From the NCBI GenBank assembly GCA_947374445.1, contig CANCBY010000090.1:1-9177 (forward strand): a stretch of 9,177 nt of DNA, read 5' to 3'. Source of the stretch: Pseudobdellovibrionaceae bacterium (GTDB lineage Bacteria; Bdellovibrionota; Bdellovibrionia; Bdellovibrionales; Bdellovibrionaceae). Both the position numbers and the translations under genes were made by a program. This document shows, one piece after another, positions 1 to 6,479 of the stretch; position 1 is the first letter of the stretch, and each line of letters opens with the position of its first letter. The notes under the pieces are model-generated. The model did no database searches. It worked only from the letters and a program-made list of their open reading frames with translations, and had not been told where the DNA came from.

Positions 1-494
1 ACTTTGCCAGCGCGCTCAAAATCTATAAGACCCAAAGCTTCACCAATATCGCCATGCTCTTTGGCCTTGAACGAAAAGGTCGTCGGAGCTCCCACAGTTT
101 TCACAATTTTATTGTCATGCTCGGACTTACCAAAAGGCACAGACTCATGAATTTTATTTGGCAATGTCATCAAATGATTGATCACAATACCATCAAGACG
201 AGCAGCCTCTTCTTCGAGAGACTTAAGATTGGTTTTCATGACTTCTACTTTTGACATCAAAGCAGAAGCATCTTGTCCTGTTTTTTTAAGCTGTCCGATT
301 TCTCCTGAAGCTTTATTTTGTTCAGCGCGAAGTGTTTCAAATTCAGTCAAAGCCGCTTTACGTTTTCGGTTTAACTCCATGATTTCTTCAAGAACAGAAG
401 AACTCGCACCGCGATCTTCTAAAGATTTTTTGTATTTTTGAAAATACGATCCGGCCGTGTCTTTGTCTTTTTCAAGAAGCTTAATATCAATCAT
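1..494 (-). CDS. serS: Seryl-tRNA synthetase, N-terminal part (gene runs off the left edge)
   Basis: Class II aminoacyl-tRNA synthetase that charges tRNA(Ser) with serine in the cytoplasm. Reading leftward from the ATG at 494-492 the frame stays open to the window edge for 164 codons. The protein begins MIDIKLLEKD, continues into a highly charged helical stretch (about residues 30-105) matching the antiparallel coiled-coil arm that contacts the long variable arm of tRNA(Ser), then reaches DNKIVKTVGAP and GDIGEALGLIDFERAGK, the family signature at the entry to the catalytic core. Class II motifs 1-3 are outside the window, so catalytic residues cannot be checked. GAGG lies 6 nt before the ATG and overlaps the stop codon of the upstream membrane-protein gene (7 bp between genes), which supports co-transcription and translational coupling. 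Identity is confident from the arm plus the GEALGLIDFERA signature. Confidence 0.93.
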   Translation of the reverse strand, partial: MIDIKLLEKDKDTAGSYFQKYKKSLEDRGASSSVLEEIMELNRKRKAALTEFETLRAEQNKASGEIGQLKKTGQDASALMSKVEVMKTNLKSLEEEAARLDGIVINHLMTLPNKIHESVPFGKSEHDNKIVKTVGAPTTFSFKAKEHGDIGEALGLIDFERAGK

Positions 495-501
495 AGAGAC
501 C

Positions 502-810
502 TCAAGGTGCGACTAAAATATACATGCGTAGTAACAATGCCGTTAAAACGCAAATCAGATCAAAAATTAAAACAGAGCCAATGCTCCATGGCGATAATAG
601 GCGGTAAAGTAATCCACCAACCACAATCATCATGAAAACAAACATCAGTGTTCCAAAACCCATCATCTCCTGGCCAATAAGAGCCAGCGTGAGCGCAAAA
701 ATAAAACACGTTATCATTTTGAAGGAAATAGAGAGCAAAGAAACCGATGAGTCTTTAACTCCCTGCTGAACACTTCCAGCCAACTGACTCATTTTATCTG
801 TTATACCCAT
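502..810 (-). CDS. Small three-helix membrane protein of unknown function
   Basis: I do not recognise this 102-residue protein. A polar, amphipathic N-terminus (MGITDKMSQLAGSVQQGVKD) is followed by three hydrophobic segments at about residues 27-46, 50-68 and 78-100, so it is probably an inner-membrane protein with very short loops. The start is well supported: a consensus AGGAGG (plus-strand 816-821) lies 5 nt before the ATG. It sits 55 bp after the TPR gene and 7 bp before serS on the same strand, so it is probably part of one transcript. No catalytic motif or cysteine pair is visible. The gene looks real because of its strong ribosome binding site, tight spacing and coherent membrane pattern. 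Its function cannot be read from the sequence; a partner role for the membrane-anchored TPR protein upstream is only a guess from position. Confidence 0.8.
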   Translation of the reverse strand: MGITDKMSQLAGSVQQGVKDSSVSLLSISFKMITCFIFALTLALIGQEMMGFGTLMFVFMMIVVGGLLYRLLSPWSIGSVLIFDLICVLTALLLRMYILVAP

Positions 811-825
811 TTTGACCTCCTAGGA
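811..825 (-). promoter_or_regulatory. Strong Shine-Dalgarno of the 102-residue membrane protein
   Basis: On the minus strand AGGAGG (plus positions 816-821) is followed by TCAAA and then the ATG at 810. It is one of the best ribosome binding sites in the window and fixes the start of the small membrane protein. The 55-bp gap between the TPR stop and this start holds nothing else I can recognise and no terminator, consistent with one transcript. Confidence 0.7.
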
Positions 826-865
826 TTGAATTAGCTTACCACTTTGAACAATGTTGAATCCAGTT

Positions 866-3799
866 TTAGTTGCCACTCAAACGAAGAATCCGGCCCTCAA
901 GCTCTCGACGATCCGGCGCATTCGGAGATAACGCTAAATATTTATTATAGGCCGAAACAGCAGATCGAATGTCTCCCCGCGTTTCGTAAATTGCGCCTTG
1001 TTCCTTATAGATCTCGGGGTTTCCGGACTCTTGGTTTGATGCAATATTGAGCATGCTCTCGGCAATATCAAGACCACCACTTTGTCGGTAACATCGGGCC
1101 AGTTTGACATATAAAATCGCACCCTGAGGACGAAGCTTGATCGCCTGCTGATACTCTTCAGCACACTTTTGGAACTGTTTTGTCTCGGTATACACTTCCG
1201 CGGCTAACAAATATGATTCGGCAAGGTTCGGATTTGCCTTTCGCTCTTCCTGGGCCGAGCTCAGCGCAAAATTATAATCGCCGTTTAAAAAATAAGCTCT
1301 ACCGATGTAATAATTAAGTCTCGGATAAAGTGGATTTATTTTTAACGCCCGCTGAAACTGATTTATTGCATCTTTGTATTTGTCATTTTCTAAATAAATA
1401 AGTCCTGATTTAAATAATGGCTCTGGATCCGTCGGATCGGTGATAGCAGAACTCAAAAAAGACTTGAGTGCCTTATCAAACAGGCCTTGCGCTTGAAACG
1501 ACTCTCCAAGGCCAATCCATGCTTTTTTATTTCGTGGATCTACGTCGACAATTTGCTGATAAATCTCTTGAGATATTTTGTATCTTTCTGATTCTTTATA
1601 CAGATCCGCTAATCCCAATCGAAAATCAATTGTGTATGAATACTTCACGATTAGTTCTCTCAATCGATTGATGCCCTGATCTACTCCGTAAAGTTGAGAA
1701 ATAATTTTTGCAAATACAATTTGAGCTTCAATATTGCTGCTATCAATTTCAACAGCCCGACTGGCAGAAACTGAAGCGTCTTTATAAAGACTCAAACCAG
1801 CTTGCACCTTTGCCAAAAGAACAAGTGTTTCCGTATCGTTTTCATAAATTTTTTGCGCTCGTTGCAAATATGCAATCGACTCTTTTAAATTATTTCTTTT
1901 AAACTCAAGGAGTCCATATCCTCTTAATACTTCCGGATTATTGGTAAATTGCTGTGAGGCTTTGGATAGAATTTGGACAGCAGAGGCATAGTTGTATTTT
2001 TGCGTGTAATAGTCTGCCTGCAAAGTGTAAGCAGAAGTTAATTTTTTATCCGCCGCTATCGCTTTGTTTAAGTATGAAATGGCCTCATTAGTCTGATTCA
2101 ATTGCCACAAGCACTTGGCCGCCTTCATTGCCGCGAGACCATTTTCAGGATCAAGCTCAAAAGCCGCCTTAAACTCTGCCTGGGCGGCAAGACAATCACC
2201 CGTTCTTACATACTGATCTCCTAAAAAAACGAGCTCTGAAGTGTACGAAGAATTTTTTGACCCTTTGTCACTGCCCCCCAGAGATAACAGAAGTTCCCGG
2301 TATTGCGAGTCGCCAGGATTTAAATCATGCGCTTTTTGCGAAAAACTCAAGGCTTTTTGCTCTTGTCTTTTTTCTAAATATATTTGTGCAATAGTAAAAT
2401 TTGCTTTTGCTTCAATAAGACGCGGCACTTTTTCCGACATCGAGACGGCTATAGTAAGTGTTGAAAGTGCCGTCTCCGCATTTTGTAAAAATTTGTATTG
2501 TAAAACTCCAAGCTCAATAGCTGCTTTTTTATTTTTTGGATTACTAGCTTGTACGCTTTGCAAATTTCTTATAGCAACTTGGTTATTCCCTGCTTTCGCT
2601 GCATAAACACCTACATCAAATACTGGCTTCACCCATTCGGGCCATAGCTTGCTCGCCTTTTCAGAGTACAAATAGGCTGTCTGAAAGTCTCTATCGCCCG
2701 CCAACAACTCTGCTTTGAGTGAATAGAGAATTGGCGCTGCCGAAAGGCTTGTTTGATTTAGTGAATGCTCAAGAACTCCTTTGGCCTCTTGATACCGACC
2801 CACGATTAACAGACGCGTAACATCACAGTAAATTCCATTAATGCCAACCGGATCCAACTGGCGCGTTACTCTGGTAAGTTGAGAAACAGACTCTAAGTCT
2901 TGAGAGTCTTGAGAGACAAAAGGCCACAATTCTTTATAGACTAAGCACAGAAGCCCTCGTGCCTCAGTGTTTTGCGGAGCCCCCTCTATCAAAATTGCTA
3001 ATTTATTTTGACTCTCTTGATAGCCTTCAAATGTATCTTTTAAAAATTCAACAATCGCCTGCTTTAGAAGTGTTTTTTCTTTTTCTGCAGAAAGCCCATC
3101 CGTACTTGTAGTTCGAGGCACAACGAGGTGGGGCTTTCCTCTGCGCGAGTTGCCGCTCGGAAGAAGAAGTGCAATCGCAACTAAACATAGTGCCGCGAAA
3201 ATCGCGCTTGTCGCAAAAACGATCTTTCTCTTGTTTTGATTGGACTTAATTGGAGTTCGAATAAGATCTAAAACTGGTCCCCGAGAGATGGGGCCACGAC
3301 TGTCCCAATTATCACTCATCACATCTGTTTTTGATAGCTCCGGTGGCAATGAGGTTTGCGGTGGTGACGTAAACTTATCAGTTGTGCTTAGGCTAGAGAT
3401 TTGGGGAAACTCAGTGAGATCATCATTTTCATTTACATTTTTAGGCGGCAGTGACTCTGTGCTTTCGGTATTTTTGACATTTTGAACAGGCTTTTTTTCC
3501 CATGACATTTCTACTGGTTGTCGCGGCAGCTTTGACTCTTTACTGCGAACAACTTCCTCGAGCGCTTCAAGCAGCCGGTCATAAAACTCATCTTGCTTAG
3601 AAATTTCAATCCAACGCCCGTCAGGCAGGCGCTTAATTTTTTCAGTTCCTTGTATTTCCCCGCCAGAAATCATCTGCATGATTCCTTCTGTTGAGTGGGG
3701 CCCCGAAGCCACGCCCTTTGAGTTTTGCATCATCCAGGTTACGCCTAGATTTGAACCTTTTGATGTATTTGATGGGGCTTTCGGAGAACTCATATCCAT
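866..3799 (-). CDS. Membrane-anchored GYF-like / tetratricopeptide-repeat protein (977 residues)
   Basis: A large scaffold-type protein. Residues about 20-80 (TWMMQNSKGVASGP, then GGEIQGTEKIKRL and GRWIEI) match the bacterial GYF_2-like pattern, a small domain that usually binds peptides. Residues about 90-190 are a Ser/Thr/Pro/Asn-rich linker. Residues about 193-214 form one hydrophobic helix preceded by KSNQNKRK, so the N-terminus is probably cytoplasmic and the rest periplasmic; RRGK after the helix makes this less certain. From about residue 240 to the end runs an alpha solenoid of TPR-like units, clearest from about 520 on (for example GLIYLENDKYKDAINQFQRA followed by LKINP). No enzyme motif is seen, so an assembly or scaffolding role is inferred. 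The ATG at 3799 has no clear Shine-Dalgarno and the ATG two codons later is equally possible; a start after residue 20 would cut the GYF-like domain. A weak -10 (TATGAT, 3828-3823) without a good -35 lies just upstream. Confidence 0.88.
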   Translation of the reverse strand: MDMSSPKAPSNTSKGSNLGVTWMMQNSKGVASGPHSTEGIMQMISGGEIQGTEKIKRLPDGRWIEISKQDEFYDRLLEALEEVVRSKESKLPRQPVEMSWEKKPVQNVKNTESTESLPPKNVNENDDLTEFPQISSLSTTDKFTSPPQTSLPPELSKTDVMSDNWDSRGPISRGPVLDLIRTPIKSNQNKRKIVFATSAIFAALCLVAIALLLPSGNSRRGKPHLVVPRTTSTDGLSAEKEKTLLKQAIVEFLKDTFEGYQESQNKLAILIEGAPQNTEARGLLCLVYKELWPFVSQDSQDLESVSQLTRVTRQLDPVGINGIYCDVTRLLIVGRYQEAKGVLEHSLNQTSLSAAPILYSLKAELLAGDRDFQTAYLYSEKASKLWPEWVKPVFDVGVYAAKAGNNQVAIRNLQSVQASNPKNKKAAIELGVLQYKFLQNAETALSTLTIAVSMSEKVPRLIEAKANFTIAQIYLEKRQEQKALSFSQKAHDLNPGDSQYRELLLSLGGSDKGSKNSSYTSELVFLGDQYVRTGDCLAAQAEFKAAFELDPENGLAAMKAAKCLWQLNQTNEAISYLNKAIAADKKLTSAYTLQADYYTQKYNYASAVQILSKASQQFTNNPEVLRGYGLLEFKRNNLKESIAYLQRAQKIYENDTETLVLLAKVQAGLSLYKDASVSASRAVEIDSSNIEAQIVFAKIISQLYGVDQGINRLRELIVKYSYTIDFRLGLADLYKESERYKISQEIYQQIVDVDPRNKKAWIGLGESFQAQGLFDKALKSFLSSAITDPTDPEPLFKSGLIYLENDKYKDAINQFQRALKINPLYPRLNYYIGRAYFLNGDYNFALSSAQEERKANPNLAESYLLAAEVYTETKQFQKCAEEYQQAIKLRPQGAILYVKLARCYRQSGGLDIAESMLNIASNQESGNPEIYKEQGAIYETRGDIRSAVSAYNKYLALSPNAPDRRELEGRILRLSGN

Positions 3800-3889
3800 T
3801 TGATTGTACTAAGAATTTTTAAATCATAGGAGCATTCCCTGCGCTAAGTGTTCTGAATCGGACTTAAGTCAGTTAAAACCGAATAAATT

Positions 3890-3925
3890 ACCCAATCTGG
3901 AACCTTGACTGGTTCCAGATTGGGT
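3890..3925. repeat. Perfect 15-bp inverted repeat, candidate enhancer/operator site
   Basis: Left arm 3890-3904 and right arm 3911-3925 are exact reverse complements (ACCCAATCTGGAACC / GGTTCCAGATTGGGT) with a 6-nt loop TTGACT. A third copy of the TGGAACC half-site lies at 3943-3949 in the same orientation as the left arm. Neither strand has a T-run after the stem, so an intrinsic terminator is unlikely. The centre is about 115 bp upstream of the start predicted from the sigma-54 promoter at 3997, the usual distance for an enhancer bound by a sigma-54 activator. It also lies 91 bp upstream of the divergent TPR gene, so it could act in both directions. The repeat itself is certain; its role is inferred. 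Confidence 0.7.
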
Positions 3926-3996
3926 TATCGCCCTATCCATATTGGAACCACAAAAGATCCCTTTTCAATTCCATCGAATTTTCCGCAAAATACAGC

Positions 3997-4012
3997 TGGC
4001 ACCAACTTTGCT
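3997..4012 (+). promoter_or_regulatory. Sigma-54 (RpoN) promoter, -24/-12 type
   Basis: TGGCAC (3997-4002), five bases, then TTGCT (4008-4012) agrees with the sigma-54 consensus TGGCAC-N5-TTGCW at every fixed position, with exactly 10 nt between the invariant GG (3998-3999) and GC (4010-4011). Transcription would start near 4023 and run rightward, away from the TPR gene and toward the intrinsic terminator at 4309-4345. I noticed no other full match in intergenic DNA here. Sigma-54 promoters require an upstream-bound AAA+ activator, and the inverted repeat at 3890-3925 is a fitting binding site. Confidence 0.65.
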
Positions 4013-4025
4013 ATGAAGTTGAGAG

Positions 4026-4133
4026 ATGGTTAATGGTCGGTTCAATGTTTTAAAAAACAGTCGAATGCAAACCGGACTAGTTGTTATTTATATAATAATT
4101 GTTCTGGGGTTTTCGGCTTCACTTCACCGCTGA
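4026..4133 (+). CDS. Possible 35-residue single-helix membrane micropeptide
   Basis: An ATG at 4026 opens a 35-codon frame ending with TGA at 4131-4133. The peptide has a basic N-terminus (MVNGRFNVLKNSRMQ) followed by a hydrophobic segment TGLVVIYIIIVLGF and a short tail ending LHR. It has no acidic residue, the look of small membrane peptides including type I toxins. In favour: it begins about 3 nt after the predicted sigma-54 start site and its stop codon lies inside the first hairpin of the RNA. Against: there is no proper Shine-Dalgarno (only GAGAG directly touching the ATG), the message would be almost leaderless, and AT-rich DNA yields hydrophobic short frames by chance. The same bases encoding Tyr-Ile-Ile spell the TATAAT at 4091-4096, so the two readings compete. 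Confidence 0.28.
   Translation: MVNGRFNVLKNSRMQTGLVVIYIIIVLGFSASLHR
4091..4096 (+). promoter_or_regulatory. Perfect -10 hexamer, possible second start for the small RNA
   Basis: TATAAT matches the housekeeping -10 consensus at all six positions and would start an RNA near 4102. No good -35 lies 16-18 bp upstream (the bases there read around GCAAACC). It may be a weak or activator-dependent promoter, or simply part of the AT-rich codons of the 35-codon frame. Confidence 0.3.
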
Positions 4134-4308
4134 AGTTGGCTTTTGATCTAAGTTTTGTTTTTTGATTTAAGGTTCGACCTGTTCTCAACGCTCAATCTAA
4201 GGATCCCCTCCCTGGTTTATTTGTTGAGAATATGGTTGGTCCCTTAGTTTTGTTCGAATACCTCAGCCCTAGATCCCCTCCCGGGTTGAGGTAAATATGT
4301 TTGTGTAG

Positions 4309-4345
4309 GCCTCTTCCTTGCCCCTCTTGGAAGAGGCTTTTTTTT
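4309..4345 (+). terminator. Intrinsic terminator of the plus-strand small RNA
   Basis: A perfect 9-bp stem, GCCTCTTCC (4309-4317) with GGAAGAGGC (4329-4337), closes an 11-nt loop and is followed by eight T residues (4338-4345). The T-run is on the right, so it terminates plus-strand transcription. No annotated plus-strand gene exists here, which is the strongest single sign of an unannotated transcript. On the minus strand the stem is followed by CTACACAAAC, so it is not a typical terminator for murA. Its loop holds a CCCCTC motif like those in the two preceding hairpins. Confidence 0.85.
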
Positions 4346-4369
4346 ACCCGCTTCAGGGTCATCTCAAAA

Positions 4370-5617
4370 TCAAACTCGACGAATTTTAGCACCCAAATTT
4401 GAAAGCTTGTTTTCTAGCTTTTCGTAACCGCGATCCAAATGATAAATTCGACTCACGGCAGTTTCTCCACGAGCAACAAGCCCAGCTAGTACAAGGCTAG
4501 CGCTAGCTCTCAGGTCGGTAGCCATAACTGGAGCACCCGTAAGCATCTTAACCCCTCGAACAACAGCCACTCTCGATTTCGGTGTAATATCGGCGCCAAG
4601 GCGGCTGAGCTCTTGAACGTGCATAAATCTATTTTCAAAAACAGTCTCAGAAATGACTGAAGTTCCATCAGCAACTGTCATCAAGGCCATAAACTGAGCC
4701 TGAAGATCAGTCGGAAACAACGGAAATGGATTTGTAGTAATATCGACAGCCCTCCATCCACTGGCTTTTCGGACGGTCACACTATCCGACCCTATATCAA
4801 TTTGAAAACCACACTCACGCATTTTCACAATTAAAGCGTCGATAGATTCATGCTTAATTTTTTTAACGGTGACTTCACCTTTTGTGAGCGCGCCAGCGAT
4901 CAACAGTGTGCCTGCTTCGATCCTGTCGGCCATCACCTCAAAAGTTGCAGGCTTTAATTTATCAACACCGTCTATCGTAATGACACTGGTACCATGACCA
5001 GAAATTTTTGCGCCCATGGCAATAAGGTAATTTGCGAGATCGACAATCTCAGGCTCTTTGGCCGCGTTTTCGAGAACACTTCTGCCTTCAGCTAAAACTG
5101 CGGCCATCATTACGTTTTCAGTGCCACCAACCGTTGAGGTTTCAAAAAGGATATTGGCTCCCACAAGTTTTTTTGCAGTGGCTTTCACGTAGCCGTCTTC
5201 AAGTTGAATGGTTGCTCCCAAAGCTTTCATTCCGTCTAAATGAAGATCGATGGGTCGAGTTCCAATCGCGCAGCCTCCGGGCAGTGACACAACGGCCTCG
5301 CCATATTTTGCGAGCAATGGACCAAGACAAAGAATACTTGCACGCATTTTACGAACCAAATCATAGTGCGCTTCGAGCGAGGCCGCTTTTTTTACTTGGA
5401 CCTTAAGGGCCGGGCCTACTCTCTCGATCTGGCAGCCCAGAGTTGTTAGCAAATCAGAAGTGGACTCAATGTCTTTAAGAAATGGAACATTAAAAAACGT
5501 GTGCTCGCCCTCGGCTAACAAAGTAGAAAACAGAATCGGTAGAGCTGCGTTTTTTGCTCCGCTTGTTTCGACTTCTCCGTTGAGCTGAAATCCGCCCATG
5601 ACTACCATTTTATCCAT
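4370..5617 (-). CDS. murA: UDP-N-acetylglucosamine 1-carboxyvinyltransferase
   Basis: Transfers enolpyruvate from PEP to UDP-GlcNAc, the first committed step of peptidoglycan synthesis, in the cytoplasm. The protein is 415 residues, close to the usual 417-420. Visible marks are SGAKNAALPI with Lys22-Asn23, the catalytic loop SLPGGCAIGTRP with the Cys at 116 (Cys115 in E. coli; its presence predicts fosfomycin sensitivity of the enzyme), and NPFPLFPTDLQAQF with the active-site Asp. It has the two-lobed inverted alpha/beta repeat length expected. I chose the ATG at 5617 because GAGGAG lies 6 nt upstream and the protein then begins MDK like E. coli MurA; an in-frame TTG at 5623 abuts that site and is rejected. 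The start overlaps the end of prmC by 8 nt, implying coupling. No clear minus-strand terminator follows the gene. Confidence 0.97.
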   Translation of the reverse strand: MDKMVVMGGFQLNGEVETSGAKNAALPILFSTLLAEGEHTFFNVPFLKDIESTSDLLTTLGCQIERVGPALKVQVKKAASLEAHYDLVRKMRASILCLGPLLAKYGEAVVSLPGGCAIGTRPIDLHLDGMKALGATIQLEDGYVKATAKKLVGANILFETSTVGGTENVMMAAVLAEGRSVLENAAKEPEIVDLANYLIAMGAKISGHGTSVITIDGVDKLKPATFEVMADRIEAGTLLIAGALTKGEVTVKKIKHESIDALIVKMRECGFQIDIGSDSVTVRKASGWRAVDITTNPFPLFPTDLQAQFMALMTVADGTSVISETVFENRFMHVQELSRLGADITPKSRVAVVRGVKMLTGAPVMATDLRASASLVLAGLVARGETAVSRIYHLDRGYEKLENKLSNLGAKIRRV

Positions 5618-6479
5618 GATCAACTCCTCGAGCTTTTCCCATTATAAATCTTTGATGACCTGAAAAATCTTGAATTAATTTAACGCTTTCGAAAATATTC
5701 AAATTTTCAAACTGTGCTTTTACATTTTCTGCTTGGCGATACCCGATTTCAAAAATCATAACTCCGCCAGGCTTGAGACAGGCCGAGTATTTTTTTGACC
5801 AGGCTCTGATGTCCGAGTATCCCTCTTCCGCCGCAAATAACGCTGATGAAGGTTCGAATTTTCGGACCTCCGCTTGGACTTCAGGATCGTTTTCTGCAAT
5901 GTAGGGTGGATTCGACAAAATAAAATCAAAAGTTTTGCCTTGAGTCTCAAGGCTCATCGCATCGCTGTGAACAATAGTTGAGGTTTCACTAAGCCCCAAA
6001 TTCTGCTGATTGATTGTCGTCACTTCTGTTGCGCCTAGAGACGAATCAATCAATGTGACTCGCGACCTGGGTTCGTGTTTAGCAACAGACAAACCAATGC
6101 AGCCAGATCCGCAGCCAAGGTCTAAAATCTCAAATTTCTCTTGCTGGCTTTTTTTCATTAACTCTAAAACTGTTTCAACAAGAGTCTCAGTCTCAGGACG
6201 AGGAATTAAAACACGAGAATCGACTTTAAAATTTAGTTTGTAGAAATCACGGCTGCCAAGAATATAGGCCACGGGCTCGCCCTGGCTTCTTCTGCGAACA
6301 AAGTCTCGGCAAGTTTCGACCTCTTTGTCTTGAAGAGGTTGCTCGTATTTCATGTACAGCTCAACTCGAGTCAGGCCCAAGGCTTTAGAAATTAAAAGTT
6401 CTGAATCAAGGCGAGCGGTTTCAAATTTTTTATCTTTGAAAAACTGAGTTGTCTTATCAAGAACTTCTTTGAGAATCAT
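5610..6479 (-). CDS. prmC: Peptide chain release factor N5-glutamine methyltransferase
   Basis: SAM-dependent enzyme (also called HemK) that methylates the Gln of the GGQ motif in release factors RF1 and RF2, raising termination efficiency. The 289 residues comprise an N-terminal helical domain (1-about 75) that binds the release factor, then a Rossmann methyltransferase domain. Motifs seen: IPRPETE (92-98), the SAM-binding DLGCGSG (120-126), and the catalytic NPPY (190-193) that holds the substrate glutamine amide. Its ATG shares one base with the prfA stop (TAATG at 6481-6477), so translation is probably coupled to that of its own substrate RF1. Its 3' end overlaps murA by 8 nt. No missing key residue is apparent. 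Length and motifs are normal for the family. Confidence 0.97.
   Translation of the reverse strand: MILKEVLDKTTQFFKDKKFETARLDSELLISKALGLTRVELYMKYEQPLQDKEVETCRDFVRRRSQGEPVAYILGSRDFYKLNFKVDSRVLIPRPETETLVETVLELMKKSQQEKFEILDLGCGSGCIGLSVAKHEPRSRVTLIDSSLGATEVTTINQQNLGLSETSTIVHSDAMSLETQGKTFDFILSNPPYIAENDPEVQAEVRKFEPSSALFAAEEGYSDIRAWSKKYSACLKPGGVMIFEIGYRQAENVKAQFENLNIFESVKLIQDFSGHQRFIMGKARGVDHG

Larger units (their letters stand above)
4023..4345 (+). ncRNA. Predicted structured small RNA with three C-rich (CCCCTC) loops
   Basis: The transcript is bounded by the sigma-54 promoter (start near 4023) and an intrinsic terminator ending at 4345, about 320 nt. A perfect TATAAT at 4091-4096, with a poor -35, could give a shorter form of about 240 nt. 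Folding by hand gives four elements. Hairpin 1 is 4121-4126/4131-4136. Hairpin 2 is a long rod: 4167-4172/4242-4247, 4175-4179/4234-4238 and 4182-4189/4223-4230. Hairpin 3 is 4259-4269/4283-4293, with one G-U pair. The terminator is the fourth. The loops of hairpins 2 and 3 carry the identical 11-mer GATCCCCTCCC (4202-4212 and 4272-4282), and the terminator loop carries GCCCCTC (4320-4326). Such C-rich loops are typical of sRNAs that pair with Shine-Dalgarno sequences. It does not resemble 6S, tmRNA, SRP or RNase P RNA. Expression and ends are inferred. Confidence 0.6.

Noticed and set aside
2241..2606. 121-codon plus-strand frame inside the TPR gene
   Set aside because: Antisense shadow of a well-supported coding region, with no recognisable domain or ribosome binding site. 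The same holds for the plus-strand frames at 5032-5406 and 8099-8446.
3861..3870. 10-bp palindrome GACTTAAGTC
   Set aside because: Short, AT-rich in the centre, with no repeat elsewhere and no fitting promoter position.
3890..3925. The inverted repeat as an intrinsic terminator
   Set aside because: The stem is strong, but the following bases are TATCGCCC on one strand and AATTTATTCGG on the other, with no proper T-run.
4170..4181. GGTTCGA resembling a tRNA or tmRNA T-loop
   Set aside because: No acceptor stem, D-arm or anticodon arm can be built around it, and the surrounding bases fit the long hairpin 4167-4247 better.
4182..4293. Minus-strand reading of the paired hairpins as a CsrA-binding RNA (GGA in loops)
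   Set aside because: The loops would read GGGAGGGGATC, which suits CsrA, but the promoter and the T-run of the terminator both point to plus-strand transcription. Kept only as an alternative.
4192..4392. 66-codon minus-strand frame across the end of murA and the terminator
   Set aside because: It crosses the small-RNA hairpins and terminator, has low-complexity composition, no ribosome binding site, and overlaps the end of murA out of frame.
5618..5623. TTG at 5623 as the murA start
   Set aside because: It abuts the GAGGAG ribosome binding site with no spacing; the ATG at 5617 has 6-nt spacing and gives the family-typical MDK start.
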